Assembly: GCA_035635855.1 (NCBI GenBank)
Contig: DASQAF010000012.1
Location: 1-64,000 of the forward strand
Length of the DNA: 64,000 nucleotides
From: UBA11740 sp035635855
Lineage (GTDB): Bacteria; Acidobacteriota; Blastocatellia; Pyrinomonadales; Pyrinomonadaceae
Reading direction: 5' to 3'
Below, one piece after another: positions 1 to 8,170 of the stretch (position 1 is the first letter of the stretch; each line of letters starts with the position of its first letter). The notes below the pieces were generated by a model. The model worked only from the letters and a program-made list of their open reading frames with translations. It was not told the DNA's origin and searched no databases. Position numbers and translations under genes: made by a program.

Positions 1-10
1 AGATCTTAAT

Positions 11-280
11 ATGTCCCTCATTCGCTCTAAGCGATCAAACAGATTCGAGCAAAAGTACCTTTCTGTTGCCGAGCTCGCCACCCGTTGGAGCGTCTCTCCA
101 AGCGCCATATATTCTCGAAAGTGTGGGACGAGCGCGCTCTCGCCCATTCGGTTTGGAAAGTCAATTCGGTTTCTCCGAACGGAGGTCGAGGCCTTCGAAA
201 GAACTCGCGAAGCTCGGGCCAGTAAGGCCCAAACCTCTCTGCACAACGACCGTCCCGCCAGTGCCGACTTAGCGGCATGA
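11..280 (+). CDS. Excisionase-like helix-turn-helix DNA-binding protein
   Basis: Small (89 aa) DNA-binding protein of the MerR-like/excisionase HTH type. The segment YLSVAELATRWSVSPSAIY (about residues 16-34) is the helix-turn-helix, and RFGKSIRFLRTEVEAFER (47-64) is the wing and last helix that end most AlpA/Xis-like proteins. It sits about 100 bp upstream of a tyrosine integrase on the same strand, the usual place for a recombination directionality factor, so control of excision or of element genes is inferred. The C-terminal 25 residues are low complexity. The ATG is only 10 bp from the window edge, so the ribosome binding site cannot be judged and a longer N-terminus is possible. Confidence 0.75.
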   Translation: MSLIRSKRSNRFEQKYLSVAELATRWSVSPSAIYSRKCGTSALSPIRFGKSIRFLRTEVEAFERTREARASKAQTSLHNDRPASADLAA

Positions 281-377
281 GACGAATCCAGAACCTCATA
301 TCAACCTAGGCTATCTCGGGAAGCCCATACAGCGTGCGTGCTCCATTCTTCAGAAAAGATGCGGCTAGCGCTTTTGC

Positions 378-1628
378 GTGAAGATGAAAACAGCAAGTAG
401 CAAAGAACGGACGAGGGGCTCAAACCAGATTAGAAAGGTGCAGCGCTCTAAGGGAGAATTCTGGGGCTATGACGTATGGCTCCGACAACCAGACGGGACG
501 CGCAGGCGCTACCGGGAGTTTAGTTTCTCTAGTAAGGCCGAGGCTGGACAAGCTCTGGCGGCATTGAAGACATCGGGGTGGAAGGCGCGCTATGGTCTCA
601 AGCCGCCACCCACGGTCGCTCAAACTACTATCAGCAGCGCGATTGCAAGTTACCTAAAGGTTGCCAAGGCTAACTTAGCAGCAAATAGGACCGACGATAG
701 CAAGTACTGGCGTAACATGCCGGGCCACATGCGAACTCTTGAACGTTGGGGTGAGTTCGCAGGCCTCGAACGTCATGTCAGCACAATTCAATCTGATGAT
801 TTTGTCTTTTGGATGGCCGCTGAGATGGAGCGCGGCAAAACCAACGGCCAAGCCCTAAAGAAAGCGACCATCAGACGTGGGCTAAACACAATCCGGGCTG
901 CTTTGAATCACGCCGTGCAAACGTGTTCGGATCTTAGAACCTACAAGGTTCCCCGAAGTCCCCTTACAAAGAAATCAGAAGAGGAGCGCGACCGTGTTCT
1001 CTCAGATGAAGAGATTTCAAAAATATCTGGTGCTCTAGCTATTAGCAATGAATTAGCTGATGCGCTGTTCTTCTTTCAAATCGCTTTGATCACTGCCGGT
1101 CGTATGGCAGAGATTTTGAGGATGAAGTGGGAAGAATCCAGCGAACGATTTGGGACTGTAAAACTCTATTCTTCAAAAACCCAAAAATGGCGCACGATTA
1201 AAGCGCCGGCCGCCGCCGCTTTGATTGCCAAGCGCCGACAAAAAGAAAAAACCGCACCCACGGTTTTTGGGTGCCCGGATCACTGGATTCGAGGTGTACT
1301 ACAGACGGCTTCTGAAAGTGTCGGCGTAATTTATGGACAACAGGTGCCAGGCGGCTGGTGCCCTCACGATCTGCGACACACATGCTTGACGAATCTTGCC
1401 CTAGCCGGTGTGCCTTTGAATGGGATTAAGGAGTACGCAGGTCACTCTTCGATTGTTGAGACACAGCGTTATTTGAAATTCATGCCGGAGTCAATAGAGT
1501 TAGCCGCAATGGTAACTAGCCGACTTGCCGAACTCACCCGTGCCACCGCCGAGTCACAACCAGGAGCGAATGCTATCGAAGATCCTGATGATGGTGGGCT
1601 AGCGCCGCCGACCTCGAGGGGTCGGTGA
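378..1628 (+). CDS. Tyrosine recombinase / phage-type integrase
   Basis: Site-specific recombinase of 416 aa, the usual length for integrases of genomic islands. An N-terminal arm-binding-like region (about 1-75) and a core-binding SAM-like domain (about 84-185) precede the catalytic domain. Catalytic residues visible are R242 (in TAGRMAEIL), K267 (SSKTQK), H330 and R333 (PHDLRH), H356 (AGHSS) and nucleophile Y365 (TQRYLKF). The set is complete, so the enzyme is probably active. The start used is GTG; an ATG two codons downstream is equally plausible. It follows an excisionase-like gene and precedes toxin-antitoxin genes. tRNA-derived att-like repeats lie at 3342 and 13146, but whether this integrase made them is not shown by sequence alone. 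Confidence 0.93.
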   Translation: MKMKTASSKERTRGSNQIRKVQRSKGEFWGYDVWLRQPDGTRRRYREFSFSSKAEAGQALAALKTSGWKARYGLKPPPTVAQTTISSAIASYLKVAKANLAANRTDDSKYWRNMPGHMRTLERWGEFAGLERHVSTIQSDDFVFWMAAEMERGKTNGQALKKATIRRGLNTIRAALNHAVQTCSDLRTYKVPRSPLTKKSEEERDRVLSDEEISKISGALAISNELADALFFFQIALITAGRMAEILRMKWEESSERFGTVKLYSSKTQKWRTIKAPAAAALIAKRRQKEKTAPTVFGCPDHWIRGVLQTASESVGVIYGQQVPGGWCPHDLRHTCLTNLALAGVPLNGIKEYAGHSSIVETQRYLKFMPESIELAAMVTSRLAELTRATAESQPGANAIEDPDDGGLAPPTSRGR

Positions 1629-1684
1629 GGTATTAATAAACATGCGATCTGATCGGGGAAACAGACTCCAGAGCCCAAACGCAC

Positions 1685-2023
1685 TCACGCTTCTAGCAAC
1701 ACTTCAGGATGTCGCTTAGCAATGGACAGTAACTTGAGCGCGGCATCACTCGGCACTCTTATTCCCTGCTCCCACGCCTATACAGTCTTCGGGCTGACAT
1801 TCAACACACGAGCAAAAACAGATTGAGAGTATTTCAGTTCTTGCCGTATCCGTGCGATTTCTGCGGATGACATCGGCCGCGGAGGACTCGGCACCGCAAT
1901 CCGCGTGACGCGATGCCCTGAAACCTCGCCTCGCTCATACGCGAGCGCCTGCTTAGCAGACTTCGTCAATTCGGCGAACGTCTCATCCGTCATGTGTCGG
2001 CTCTTAGTCTTCTTTCTGCTCAT
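1685..2023 (-). pseudogene. HigA/NadS-like XRE antitoxin interrupted by an in-frame TAG
   Basis: Antitoxin-type regulator. The minus-strand frame starting at ATG 2023, behind a purine-rich AGAGAGAGG, gives an N-terminal region rich in MTDETFAELTKSAKQAL-like sequence and then an HTH (MSSAEIARIRQELKYSQSV, FARVLNVSPKTV). A TAG at 1778-1780 stops it inside the recognition helix. Reading on in the same frame restores AWEQGIRVPSDAALKLL and a normal family C-terminus, ending with TGA at 1685-1687. The stop is where the family normally has Gln (KTVQAWEQG), so a single CAG-to-TAG change explains it. No matching toxin gene is visible upstream on the minus strand, which makes it an orphan. An alternative upstream start (2050) adds nine residues. 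Probably a decaying gene; a sequencing error at this base is the other explanation. Confidence 0.75.
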
Positions 2024-2158
2024 ATCAGGCCTCTCTCTTGATGCTGGCAATGATCTTTCCCAATCTCCTACACAGTAGGACTAATGTCAAATCTTTAGCA
2101 GTCGTACGGACCTGGGGTTCAGCTTCCCGCGCTCCTAAGATACGTTTGGCCATTCCGA

Positions 2159-2176
2159 TATGTAGTTGACTACATA
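2159..2176. promoter_or_regulatory. Perfect palindrome, candidate operator of the toxin-antitoxin operon
   Basis: TATGTAGT-TG-ACTACATA is a perfect 8+2+8 inverted repeat ending 19 bp before the ATG of the HigB-type toxin gene. Operators of RelE/HigBA systems are commonly short palindromes overlapping the promoter that the XRE antitoxin binds, so autoregulation by the 2570-2929 product is the likely role. The function is inferred; the symmetry is seen directly. Confidence 0.7.
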
Positions 2177-2195
2177 ATGTTCTTCGGTACATACT

Positions 2196-2567
2196 ATGAA
2201 AGTGAAGTGGACGGTATCGTTTCATGACGAATTCGACTCGGAGTTTGGCGCCTTATCAGAAGCTGTGCAGGACGAAATGCTTGCTCACGCCAGATTGCTC
2301 GAAAAGTTTGGTCCGCTACTCGGAAGGCCCCGCGTCGATACTCTGAAAGGCTCCCGTCACGCGAACATGAAGGAACTGAGATTTGATGCCGATGATGGCG
2401 TTTGGCGCGTTGCTTTCGCTTTCGACCCGAAGCGCAAGGCTATCCTTCTCGTCGCGGGTGACAAGTCGGGCGGCAGTGAAAAGCGTTTTTATCGGCAGTT
2501 GATAGCGAAAGCCGATGAGCGGTTTGACGGCCATCTGTCACGCTTGAAAAAGGAAAGGAAGAACTAG
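2196..2567 (+). CDS. higB: RelE/HigB-type toxin (phage Gp49-like)
   Basis: Toxin of a type II toxin-antitoxin module, 123 aa. Family features seen are an N-terminal strand (MKVKWTVSFHDEFDSEF), the helical stretch with LLEKFGPLLGRPRVDTLKGS, then MKELRF and VWRVAFAFDPKRKAILLVAGDKSG, and a C-terminal helix beginning FYRQLIAKADERF. This is the Gp49-like HigB pattern; such proteins cleave mRNA at the ribosome. Toxin-first gene order, with the antitoxin starting 2 bp after the stop, fits HigBA rather than RelBE. The perfect palindrome just upstream is the likely operator. The module looks complete and may stabilise the mobile segment. Confidence 0.9.
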   Translation: MKVKWTVSFHDEFDSEFGALSEAVQDEMLAHARLLEKFGPLLGRPRVDTLKGSRHANMKELRFDADDGVWRVAFAFDPKRKAILLVAGDKSGGSEKRFYRQLIAKADERFDGHLSRLKKERKN

Positions 2568-2569
2568 CC

Positions 2570-2929
2570 ATGAAGACCCTGAAACAGAAAATGAAAGGTA
2601 TCGGTCCTGCGCGCCGCAAGAAGGTCGAGGCCCGCACTGCTGCGCTGATTGCCGAAGAAATGACCTTACAGGAACTACGGCAGGCCCGGAAACTCACTCA
2701 AGTGAGGATTGCGAAGGTTCTCGGCATCAGTCAGGATGGCGTTTCTCGTCTGGAAAAGCGCAGCGACTTCTTGCTTTCCACGTTACGGAAGACCGTCGAG
2801 GCAATGGGCGGCAACCTGTCATTGGTTGCTGAATTCCCAGACCGTGAGCCAGTCGTGCTGTCCGGCATTGCCGAAGCAGAACCGGAGCCTACGCCGACCC
2901 GACGGAAACCCGCTCCTTCCCACGCGTAA
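2570..2929 (+). CDS. higA: HigA-type XRE antitoxin
   Basis: Partner of the preceding toxin, 119 aa. The HTH lies in the middle (LQELRQARKLTQVRIAKVLG, then ISQDGVSRLEKRSDF, about residues 35-68), followed by LLSTLRKTVEAMGGNLSLVAEF, a tail shared by this XRE antitoxin group. The N-terminal 30 residues are Lys/Arg-rich and the last 25 are Pro/Glu-rich and probably disordered. It is co-transcribed with the toxin, with a 2-bp gap. It is expected to neutralise the toxin and to repress the operon at the palindrome at 2159. Confidence 0.9.
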   Translation: MKTLKQKMKGIGPARRKKVEARTAALIAEEMTLQELRQARKLTQVRIAKVLGISQDGVSRLEKRSDFLLSTLRKTVEAMGGNLSLVAEFPDREPVVLSGIAEAEPEPTPTRRKPAPSHA

Positions 2930-3341
2930 CATGGGGTAAGGGGTTGAGGCGATCAGCTTGGCTGAATCTGTCCCGCCTCTTCGGGAGCCACCGGTAATGG
3001 ATAAGAGCGAACTCGAGCTGCCAACTGCCTAAGGTGCCACTTGGCTACATCAATGAGTGCGACCACACCAGGAGCAAGAGAACCGACCCGGCATTGAAGG
3101 TTTCAGAGGAGGCATCTGTCACTTGAAGAGTTTCTTTGCCGCGATGCGACGCAATTCTTTGCCGTTGGTCTCCTAAACCCTAAGAGTTCTCCGCCTCCAA
3201 CTTTCCGCGATTACCGAATTTTGGAAGCTTACATTGCCGAAAGTGCAAAGAGGAAGTAAAGTCTTGCCGAAAGTTCAAACCGATATTATCCACGTCACAT
3301 TCTGCTCTTCAGGCACGATCTTAAAGAGTGATCGCCCCTCT
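2930..3341. other. Intergenic stretch at the end of the mobile segment
   Basis: No convincing gene is seen. The short motif TTGCCGAAAGT occurs twice near 3234 and 3262. The stretch ends at the att-like repeat beginning at 3342. It reads as eroded island DNA. Confidence 0.5.
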
Positions 3342-3383
3342 GACCTCCGCATTGCGAAACGGACTCTCGGCAAAAACGTAAGT
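3342..3383. repeat. Left att-like direct repeat (tRNA anticodon-loop type)
   Basis: This 42-bp stretch aligns without gaps to 13146-13187 with 33 of 42 positions identical. The first half matches the variable loop, anticodon-stem 3' strand and anticodon loop of a tRNA on the minus strand; the second half shares CGGCAAAAAC and TAAGT. Just to the left, the minus strand reads like a decayed T-arm (stem AGAGG, loop GGCGATC, then ACTCT). It is interpreted as an old attachment site. Confidence 0.6.
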
Positions 3384-3550
3384 AATTGCCTTTTCTAAAG
3401 TTGCAGCCACCAAGAGATATCAAGGGTTTTCCGGTTTTTTCCCATTCCTTCCATCGCGTACCCGTAGTGTGCAGTTGTTTTTGTCCACGTATTGGCCACT
3501 TGGGAAAACGCGAGCGGAGATACTCGAAGTGTTGGCTGCGCAAGCGAAAT

Positions 3551-5809
3551 TCACACCAACAAGTTCTCGATCTTGATTGGCAATTCCCGCACGCGAACGC
3601 CCGTTGCATGGTGAACCGCCGCCGTGATCGCGGCGGCTATACCAGCGAGCCCGATCTCGCCGATACCGCGCGCACCAAGCTCATTGATCTCTTTGTCCGG
3701 ATAGTCGAGGAAATGCACGTCGATCGGAGGCGCGTCCGCATTTACCGTCATCATGTAGTCGGCCAGGTTGCTGTTGATGGGCGCGCCGCTCTGCGGGTCG
3801 TACGTGGTGTGCTCAAAAAGTGCCATGCCAATTCCCATCACGACCGCGCCCTGGATTTGATTCCGGCCGGTGAGCGGATTCAAGATGCGACCGGCATCCA
3901 TCACCGTGACAACGCGGCTCACGCGCAAACGAGCGATCTCTGGCTGCCACGTGACCTCGACAAAGTGGCAGCCGAACGAGTGCATGGAGAACTTCGGGTT
4001 CGGAACAAAAGCCGTCTGTTCAGAACTGCCGCTGCCTGTGACCAGCCGTACATTCGCTCGGCGGAGCACATCGCCGAACGCAACTCCTTGCGCGACTCCT
4101 TCGGCTTTTACGAAGATGCGACCACCTTCCAGCGCGAGATCTTCAGGTTTGTGTCCGAGGAAAGGTGAGCCGGGAGTTGAGACGGCTACAATCATCAGCG
4201 ACGTGATCGCCTGGTCGGCGGCCTTAAAGACGGCTGGAATCACTGAACTGGTGGCCAGCGAACCGCCCGAGATCGGACCATCTGGAAGCGCGCTGTCCCC
4301 CAGATCAACTTCGATCTTGTTGACTGGCGCCCCGGTCTTCTCCGACGCGAGCTGCGCCAGAATCGTATACGTGCCGGTGCCGATGTCCTGCGTGGCGCAG
4401 GCAATGCGCACGGTGCCATCGTCACGCAATTGCATGTTCGCTTCGGCTGCGAATCGCCCTGCTACCCATGCCGCACCCGCCATGCCCCAACCCAGCGTCA
4501 GGCCGTCTCGCTTCATCGAGCCGACGACCGGGTTGCGTTTCGACCAGCCGAATTTCTCCGTGCCAAGGTTCAAGCACTCCACGTAGTGGCGTGATGAAAA
4601 TGGAAGGTTGAGTGACTCGTCGATTTTGGGCTCATTGAGGAGGCGGAAGCGCACCGGATCGATCTTCAGTTGATCGGCCATTTCGTTCATCGCCGATTCG
4701 GTGGCGTAGAGTCCGGGTACAGCGCCGGGGCCACGCATATCGGCGGTGGCGCCGATGTTGCGCCGCGCACGGCCGAAGGTCACGCGCAGGTTGGGAACGC
4801 TGTAATGGAACGGCGTTGCTTCACCGCAGTCCTCGTGGTAATTGTCGATCATCGACATGTGGTAGATGTAATCGTGCTGCAGCGAGAGGAGCTTGCCCTC
4901 ACGCGTTGCGCCCACGCGGATGCGCTGCTGCGTGCGTGCGCGATGCCCTACGGTTTGAAACATCATCTTGCGGCTGACGACCAGCTTCACCGGTTTGCCT
5001 AACTGACGTGCCGCAGCAGCGGCGAGCGAAACGTGCGTCCACGGATAGAGCTTGCCCCCGAATCCAGAGCCGAGGAACTTCGCGATAACGCGCACGTTCT
5101 CCTTAGGCAATCCGAACATCTGAGCCAGAACCCCGCGCAGGTTGACCACACCTTGCGTCGAGTCGTACAGCGTCAACTTCTCGCCATCCCAGATCGCGGT
5201 GGTGGAATGCAGCTCGAGCGGATTGTGTGTTTCGGCGGGCGTGACGTAAGTTTCGTCGAGCTTGACGGGCGCGCTGGCGAACGCGGCTGCGGCGTCGCCC
5301 CGGTGGCTTTGCAGTCGCTCCACTGGTCCATAGGCGGTAAGGACGACGTCAGGATCGTTGCCCGCTTCGAGAAGCGACTCAACATTGGGTTTTTCTTTGG
5401 AGTACGTCGCACGTACTGCATCGGCCGCAGCCTTCGCAGCCTCGAAAGTATCGGCGACGGCGAGAGCGATGTACTGGCCGTAGTATCGGATCACGTCATC
5501 TTCGAATGGGGGCCGGCGCTCCAGGCAAACGCGATCAAACCCCGGCGCAGGAGTGGAACGAAAGATCCTGCCGATATTCCCGCGATGAAAAACCGCACGT
5601 GCGCCCGGCATCTTCTCCGCTGCCGAAGTATCGAGCGTGAGCAATTTGCCATTCGCGATCGTGGCTTCCACCGGCACGGCGTACAACATTCCGGGGAAAT
5701 TGAAATCTGAGGTGTACTGGGCCAGCCCTGTGACTTTGCGCGGGCCGTCGATGCGCACTGTGTCGCGTCCGATCGGAGAAGTTGCGGGTGATTGCTGTGT
5801 TGTCGCCAT
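3551..5809 (-). CDS. Molybdopterin-binding large subunit of an aldehyde oxidoreductase (PaoC-like)
   Basis: Catalytic subunit (752 aa) of a xanthine oxidase-family enzyme, oxidising aldehydes or N-heterocycles at a molybdenum cofactor. It opens with the family start (IGRDTVRIDGPRKVTGLAQYTSDF), carries the Gly-rich cofactor loop GSGFGGK, AGRFAAEANMQL and QDIGTGTYTILAQ, and ends with ELGARGIGEIGLAG, where E718 is the expected catalytic glutamate. The ATG follows AGGAGC. It is the last gene of a three-gene unit (2Fe-2S, FAD, Mo) in the same order as E. coli paoABC. No export signal is seen on this subunit, as expected if it rides with the Tat-tagged small subunit. The insertion chaperone (PaoD/XdhC) is not nearby. 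Confidence 0.93.
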   Translation of the reverse strand: MATTQQSPATSPIGRDTVRIDGPRKVTGLAQYTSDFNFPGMLYAVPVEATIANGKLLTLDTSAAEKMPGARAVFHRGNIGRIFRSTPAPGFDRVCLERRPPFEDDVIRYYGQYIALAVADTFEAAKAAADAVRATYSKEKPNVESLLEAGNDPDVVLTAYGPVERLQSHRGDAAAAFASAPVKLDETYVTPAETHNPLELHSTTAIWDGEKLTLYDSTQGVVNLRGVLAQMFGLPKENVRVIAKFLGSGFGGKLYPWTHVSLAAAAARQLGKPVKLVVSRKMMFQTVGHRARTQQRIRVGATREGKLLSLQHDYIYHMSMIDNYHEDCGEATPFHYSVPNLRVTFGRARRNIGATADMRGPGAVPGLYATESAMNEMADQLKIDPVRFRLLNEPKIDESLNLPFSSRHYVECLNLGTEKFGWSKRNPVVGSMKRDGLTLGWGMAGAAWVAGRFAAEANMQLRDDGTVRIACATQDIGTGTYTILAQLASEKTGAPVNKIEVDLGDSALPDGPISGGSLATSSVIPAVFKAADQAITSLMIVAVSTPGSPFLGHKPEDLALEGGRIFVKAEGVAQGVAFGDVLRRANVRLVTGSGSSEQTAFVPNPKFSMHSFGCHFVEVTWQPEIARLRVSRVVTVMDAGRILNPLTGRNQIQGAVVMGIGMALFEHTTYDPQSGAPINSNLADYMMTVNADAPPIDVHFLDYPDKEINELGARGIGEIGLAGIAAAITAAVHHATGVRVRELPIKIENLLV

Positions 5810-5825
5810 GGTTGCTCCTGAAAAT

Positions 5826-6827
5826 TCAGCTAGCGGCGGCCGTGCGCAGGGCGTGCGTCAGGCACCGTTTGGCTAGTTCGATCTTGAAACCGTTCTCACT
5901 CTGAGGCTTTGCACCTCGCAGCGCGGCTTCTGCAGCATGGCGGAAAGTCGTATCGCTTGCGGCTTTCTGGGTCAATGCAGCTTCCGCTTCCGGCGACCGC
6001 CAAGGTTTTGTACCCACTCCGCCGAGCGCGATACGGGCTCGCGTGATCATGCCGCTGGTGATCGTGAGCACCACCGCTGCCGAGGCCAGCGCGAATTCGT
6101 AAGACGCGCGATCGCGTAACTTGAGATACAGCTGCTTGCTTCCGGCGATTGGCGGCGGAAGCGTGACGTGGGTGATAAGGTCGCCCGGCTCCAGCACGGT
6201 TTCGCGATGTGGCGTATTTCCCGGCAGCAGATGAAAATCGCCCAATGCTATTGCGCGTGCGCCTTTCGGACCTTGGACGTGGATTTTTGCTTCCAGCGCC
6301 GCCATGGCCACGCACATGTCTGAGGGGTTGGTGGCGATGCAATGCTCGCTTGTGCCAAGAATGGCAAGCGTGCGGTTGCCGTCGGCGATGGCCGGGCATC
6401 CGCTGCCGGGTTCACGTTTGTTGCACGGCATCGCGGTGTCGCGGAAGTACATGCAGCGTGTGCGCTGGAGCAGGTTGCCGGCAACAGTTGCCATGTTGCG
6501 AACCTGTGCTGAGGCTCCTTGCAGGATGGCTTGCGAGAGCACAGAGTAATCGCGTCGCACACGTGGGTCATACGCTAGATCTGAGTTACGAACTGTGGCG
6601 CCGATCTTCAGTCCGCCATCGGGCATGAGTTCAATCTTGTCGAACGGCAGGCGATTAATATCGAGCACGCGTGCCGGAGTCTCCACGTCTAACTTCATGA
6701 GGTCGATCAGGGTTGTGCCGCCACCCATGAATCGCACGTCCGCGCCTTGCTGCGCCGTCTTTGATTGTGCGGCGGCGGCGATGGCCGCTGCGGAGTCTGT
6801 TGGCCGGATGAATTCAAAGGTATGCAT
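5826..6827 (-). CDS. FAD-binding subunit of the aldehyde oxidoreductase (PaoB-like)
   Basis: Medium subunit, 333 aa from the ATG at 6827, which follows AGGAGA and begins MHTFEFIRPTDSAAAI. An open frame runs further upstream but lacks FAD-domain sequence. FAD contacts are seen in FMGGGTTLIDLMKL and TVAGNLLQRTRC. The stretch with RCMYFRDTAMPCNKR, GSGC and EHCIA has the extra cysteines that bind a 4Fe-4S cluster in PaoB/YagS-type subunits, so electrons probably pass through this additional centre. The C-terminal CO-dehydrogenase flavoprotein domain includes RIALGGVGTKPWR. It lies between the Mo and 2Fe-2S subunits, 16-20 bp from each. Confidence 0.92.
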   Translation of the reverse strand: MHTFEFIRPTDSAAAIAAAAQSKTAQQGADVRFMGGGTTLIDLMKLDVETPARVLDINRLPFDKIELMPDGGLKIGATVRNSDLAYDPRVRRDYSVLSQAILQGASAQVRNMATVAGNLLQRTRCMYFRDTAMPCNKREPGSGCPAIADGNRTLAILGTSEHCIATNPSDMCVAMAALEAKIHVQGPKGARAIALGDFHLLPGNTPHRETVLEPGDLITHVTLPPPIAGSKQLYLKLRDRASYEFALASAAVVLTITSGMITRARIALGGVGTKPWRSPEAEAALTQKAASDTTFRHAAEAALRGAKPQSENGFKIELAKRCLTHALRTAAAS

Positions 6828-6847
6828 GGCTTCTCCTGCTCTGTGGG

Positions 6848-7486
6848 TTAAGCGCGTTTTCGAACCTGTTGGATTGCCTCGACTATGTTGGCGTAGGCGC
6901 CGCAACGGCAGATGTTGCCGCTCATTAGCTCCTTCACGGCTGCGTCGTCGGGACCACACGGCTCTTTGAGCAGCGCTACGGCCGACATTATTTGCCCTGA
7001 CGTACAGTACCCGCATTGATAGCCATCGCATGCTACGAACGCAGCCTGCATCGGGTGCATCGCTTCCGGTGTCCCAAGGCCCTCGATAGTGGTGATCTCG
7101 TTTCCGTCGTTCATCAGAGCGAGGTTGAGGCACGAGAGTACGCGCCGGCCGTTTACATGCACCGTACATGCGCCGCATTGACCGTGGTCACACCCTTTCT
7201 TCGTTCCGGTGAGCGCAACCGTCTCACGAATACAGTCTAATAGTGTGGTCCTTGGATCAATGCGAAGTTGGTGGTCCTTGCCATTAATACGCAGAATGAT
7301 CGGGATGGCGCCCTCGATGGTCGGCGTTGCACCGGCCGCAGCCGAATCGTCCTCTCCTGCAGAGCTATTCGCGAGCGCCGGTACGTACGCCGTAACCAGG
7401 CTTGCTGCCACACTGCTTCCCGTGGTCAGAAGAAATTTGCGGCGAGTGGGATCTGGCGGACACGATTGGGGATCGTCGTCTGACAT
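6848..7486 (-). CDS. Tat-exported 2Fe-2S subunit of the aldehyde oxidoreductase (PaoA-like)
   Basis: Small electron-transfer subunit, 212 aa. A twin-arginine signal is clear: PTRRKFLLTTGSSVAASLV (about residues 13-31) and then Ala-rich sequence, so the assembled complex should be periplasmic. The ferredoxin-type domain binds the first 2Fe-2S with GCDHGQCGACTVHVNG and RVLSCLN, and the C-terminal helical domain binds the second with DGYQCGYCTSGQ and GNICRCGAY. GGAGG stands 5 bp before the ATG. As the first gene of the operon it likely sets expression of all three subunits. Its substrate is unknown; periplasmic detoxification of aromatic aldehydes is the role described for PaoABC. Confidence 0.94.
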   Translation of the reverse strand: MSDDDPQSCPPDPTRRKFLLTTGSSVAASLVTAYVPALANSSAGEDDSAAAGATPTIEGAIPIILRINGKDHQLRIDPRTTLLDCIRETVALTGTKKGCDHGQCGACTVHVNGRRVLSCLNLALMNDGNEITTIEGLGTPEAMHPMQAAFVACDGYQCGYCTSGQIMSAVALLKEPCGPDDAAVKELMSGNICRCGAYANIVEAIQQVRKRA

Positions 7487-7592
7487 AGAGCCTCCGTTCG
7501 AAGGAAAACTGTCTGTTGAAATTTCACGTACTCTACACCCATCTTTCAGAAGCGTCGAACAATTCCATAGCTGAGAACGGTCCGGTGTATGT

Positions 7593-8003
7593 TTATTCGC
7601 CTCTTGATCCGGCGCGGTACTGTTTGTCGCTCACCTTTTCCATCCACTCAATGACTTTGCCGTCGAGCGCCTCTTGAATCGCGATGTGCGTCACAGCCGT
7701 CGTCGGCGTGGCGCCGTGCCAATGCCTCTCGTTCGGCGGGCACCAGACCACGTCGCCGGGACGCAGCTCAACTTTTGGTTGGCCTTCGCTCTGTACCCAA
7801 CCAAAGCCGGACGTGACGATCAAAATTTGCCCGAGCGGATGTGTATGCCAGGCCGAACGCGCGCCCGGCTCGAACGTCACACTCGCCCCGCGCACACGCG
7901 CCGGATCGGGAGCCTCGAACAGAGGGTCAACGCGCACAGTGCCGGTAAAGTACTCATCTGGTCCTTTGCCGGAAGGCTGTGAGCCATTTCTTTTGATATC
8001 CAT
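7593..8003 (-). CDS. Cupin similar to metal-dependent hydroxynitrile lyase (GtHNL type)
   Basis: Single-domain cupin, 136 aa. The sequence runs MDIKRNGSQPSGKGP, then YFTGTVRVDPLFEAPDPARV, SAWHTHPLGQ, and PPNERHWHGATPTTA, and ends EWMEKVSDKQY. The spacing of HxHxxxxQ and the later HWHG matches the manganese-binding residues of the Granulicella tundricola enzyme as I recall that family. The family includes many proteins of unknown substrate, so a role in carbonyl or cyanohydrin chemistry is only a possibility. No signal peptide is present, unlike its neighbour paralogue at 8171-9005, with which it shares most of the cupin domain: a local duplication with one cytosolic and one exported copy. Confidence 0.85.
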   Translation of the reverse strand: MDIKRNGSQPSGKGPDEYFTGTVRVDPLFEAPDPARVRGASVTFEPGARSAWHTHPLGQILIVTSGFGWVQSEGQPKVELRPGDVVWCPPNERHWHGATPTTAVTHIAIQEALDGKVIEWMEKVSDKQYRAGSRGE

Positions 8004-8170
8004 TTCTGAATTACTCCACTTGATGTAGCGGCATAATCATGACACGAAAGTTTTGGATGCATTCCTATCCGCATCAGGCGTGGCCATACTGCCATATTGT
8101 TTTTGTATACGTCGATCCGACCTTAGCTCTGTTGAACCGTACCCTCATCAGCTGACATCGGCGATACTGT

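Noticed and set aside
2025..2225. Minus-strand 66-codon frame as the missing toxin of the broken antitoxin
   Set aside because: Its translation has no RelE/ParE-like features and overlaps the operator palindrome; more likely chance.
3386..4168. Plus-strand open frame opposite the molybdenum subunit gene
   Set aside because: A typical high-GC antisense shadow; the minus-strand frame has clear family motifs throughout.
5826..7178. Long 450-codon version of the FAD subunit
   Set aside because: The extra N-terminus overlaps the 2Fe-2S gene in another frame and has no family resemblance; ATG 6827 has a good AGGAGA site.
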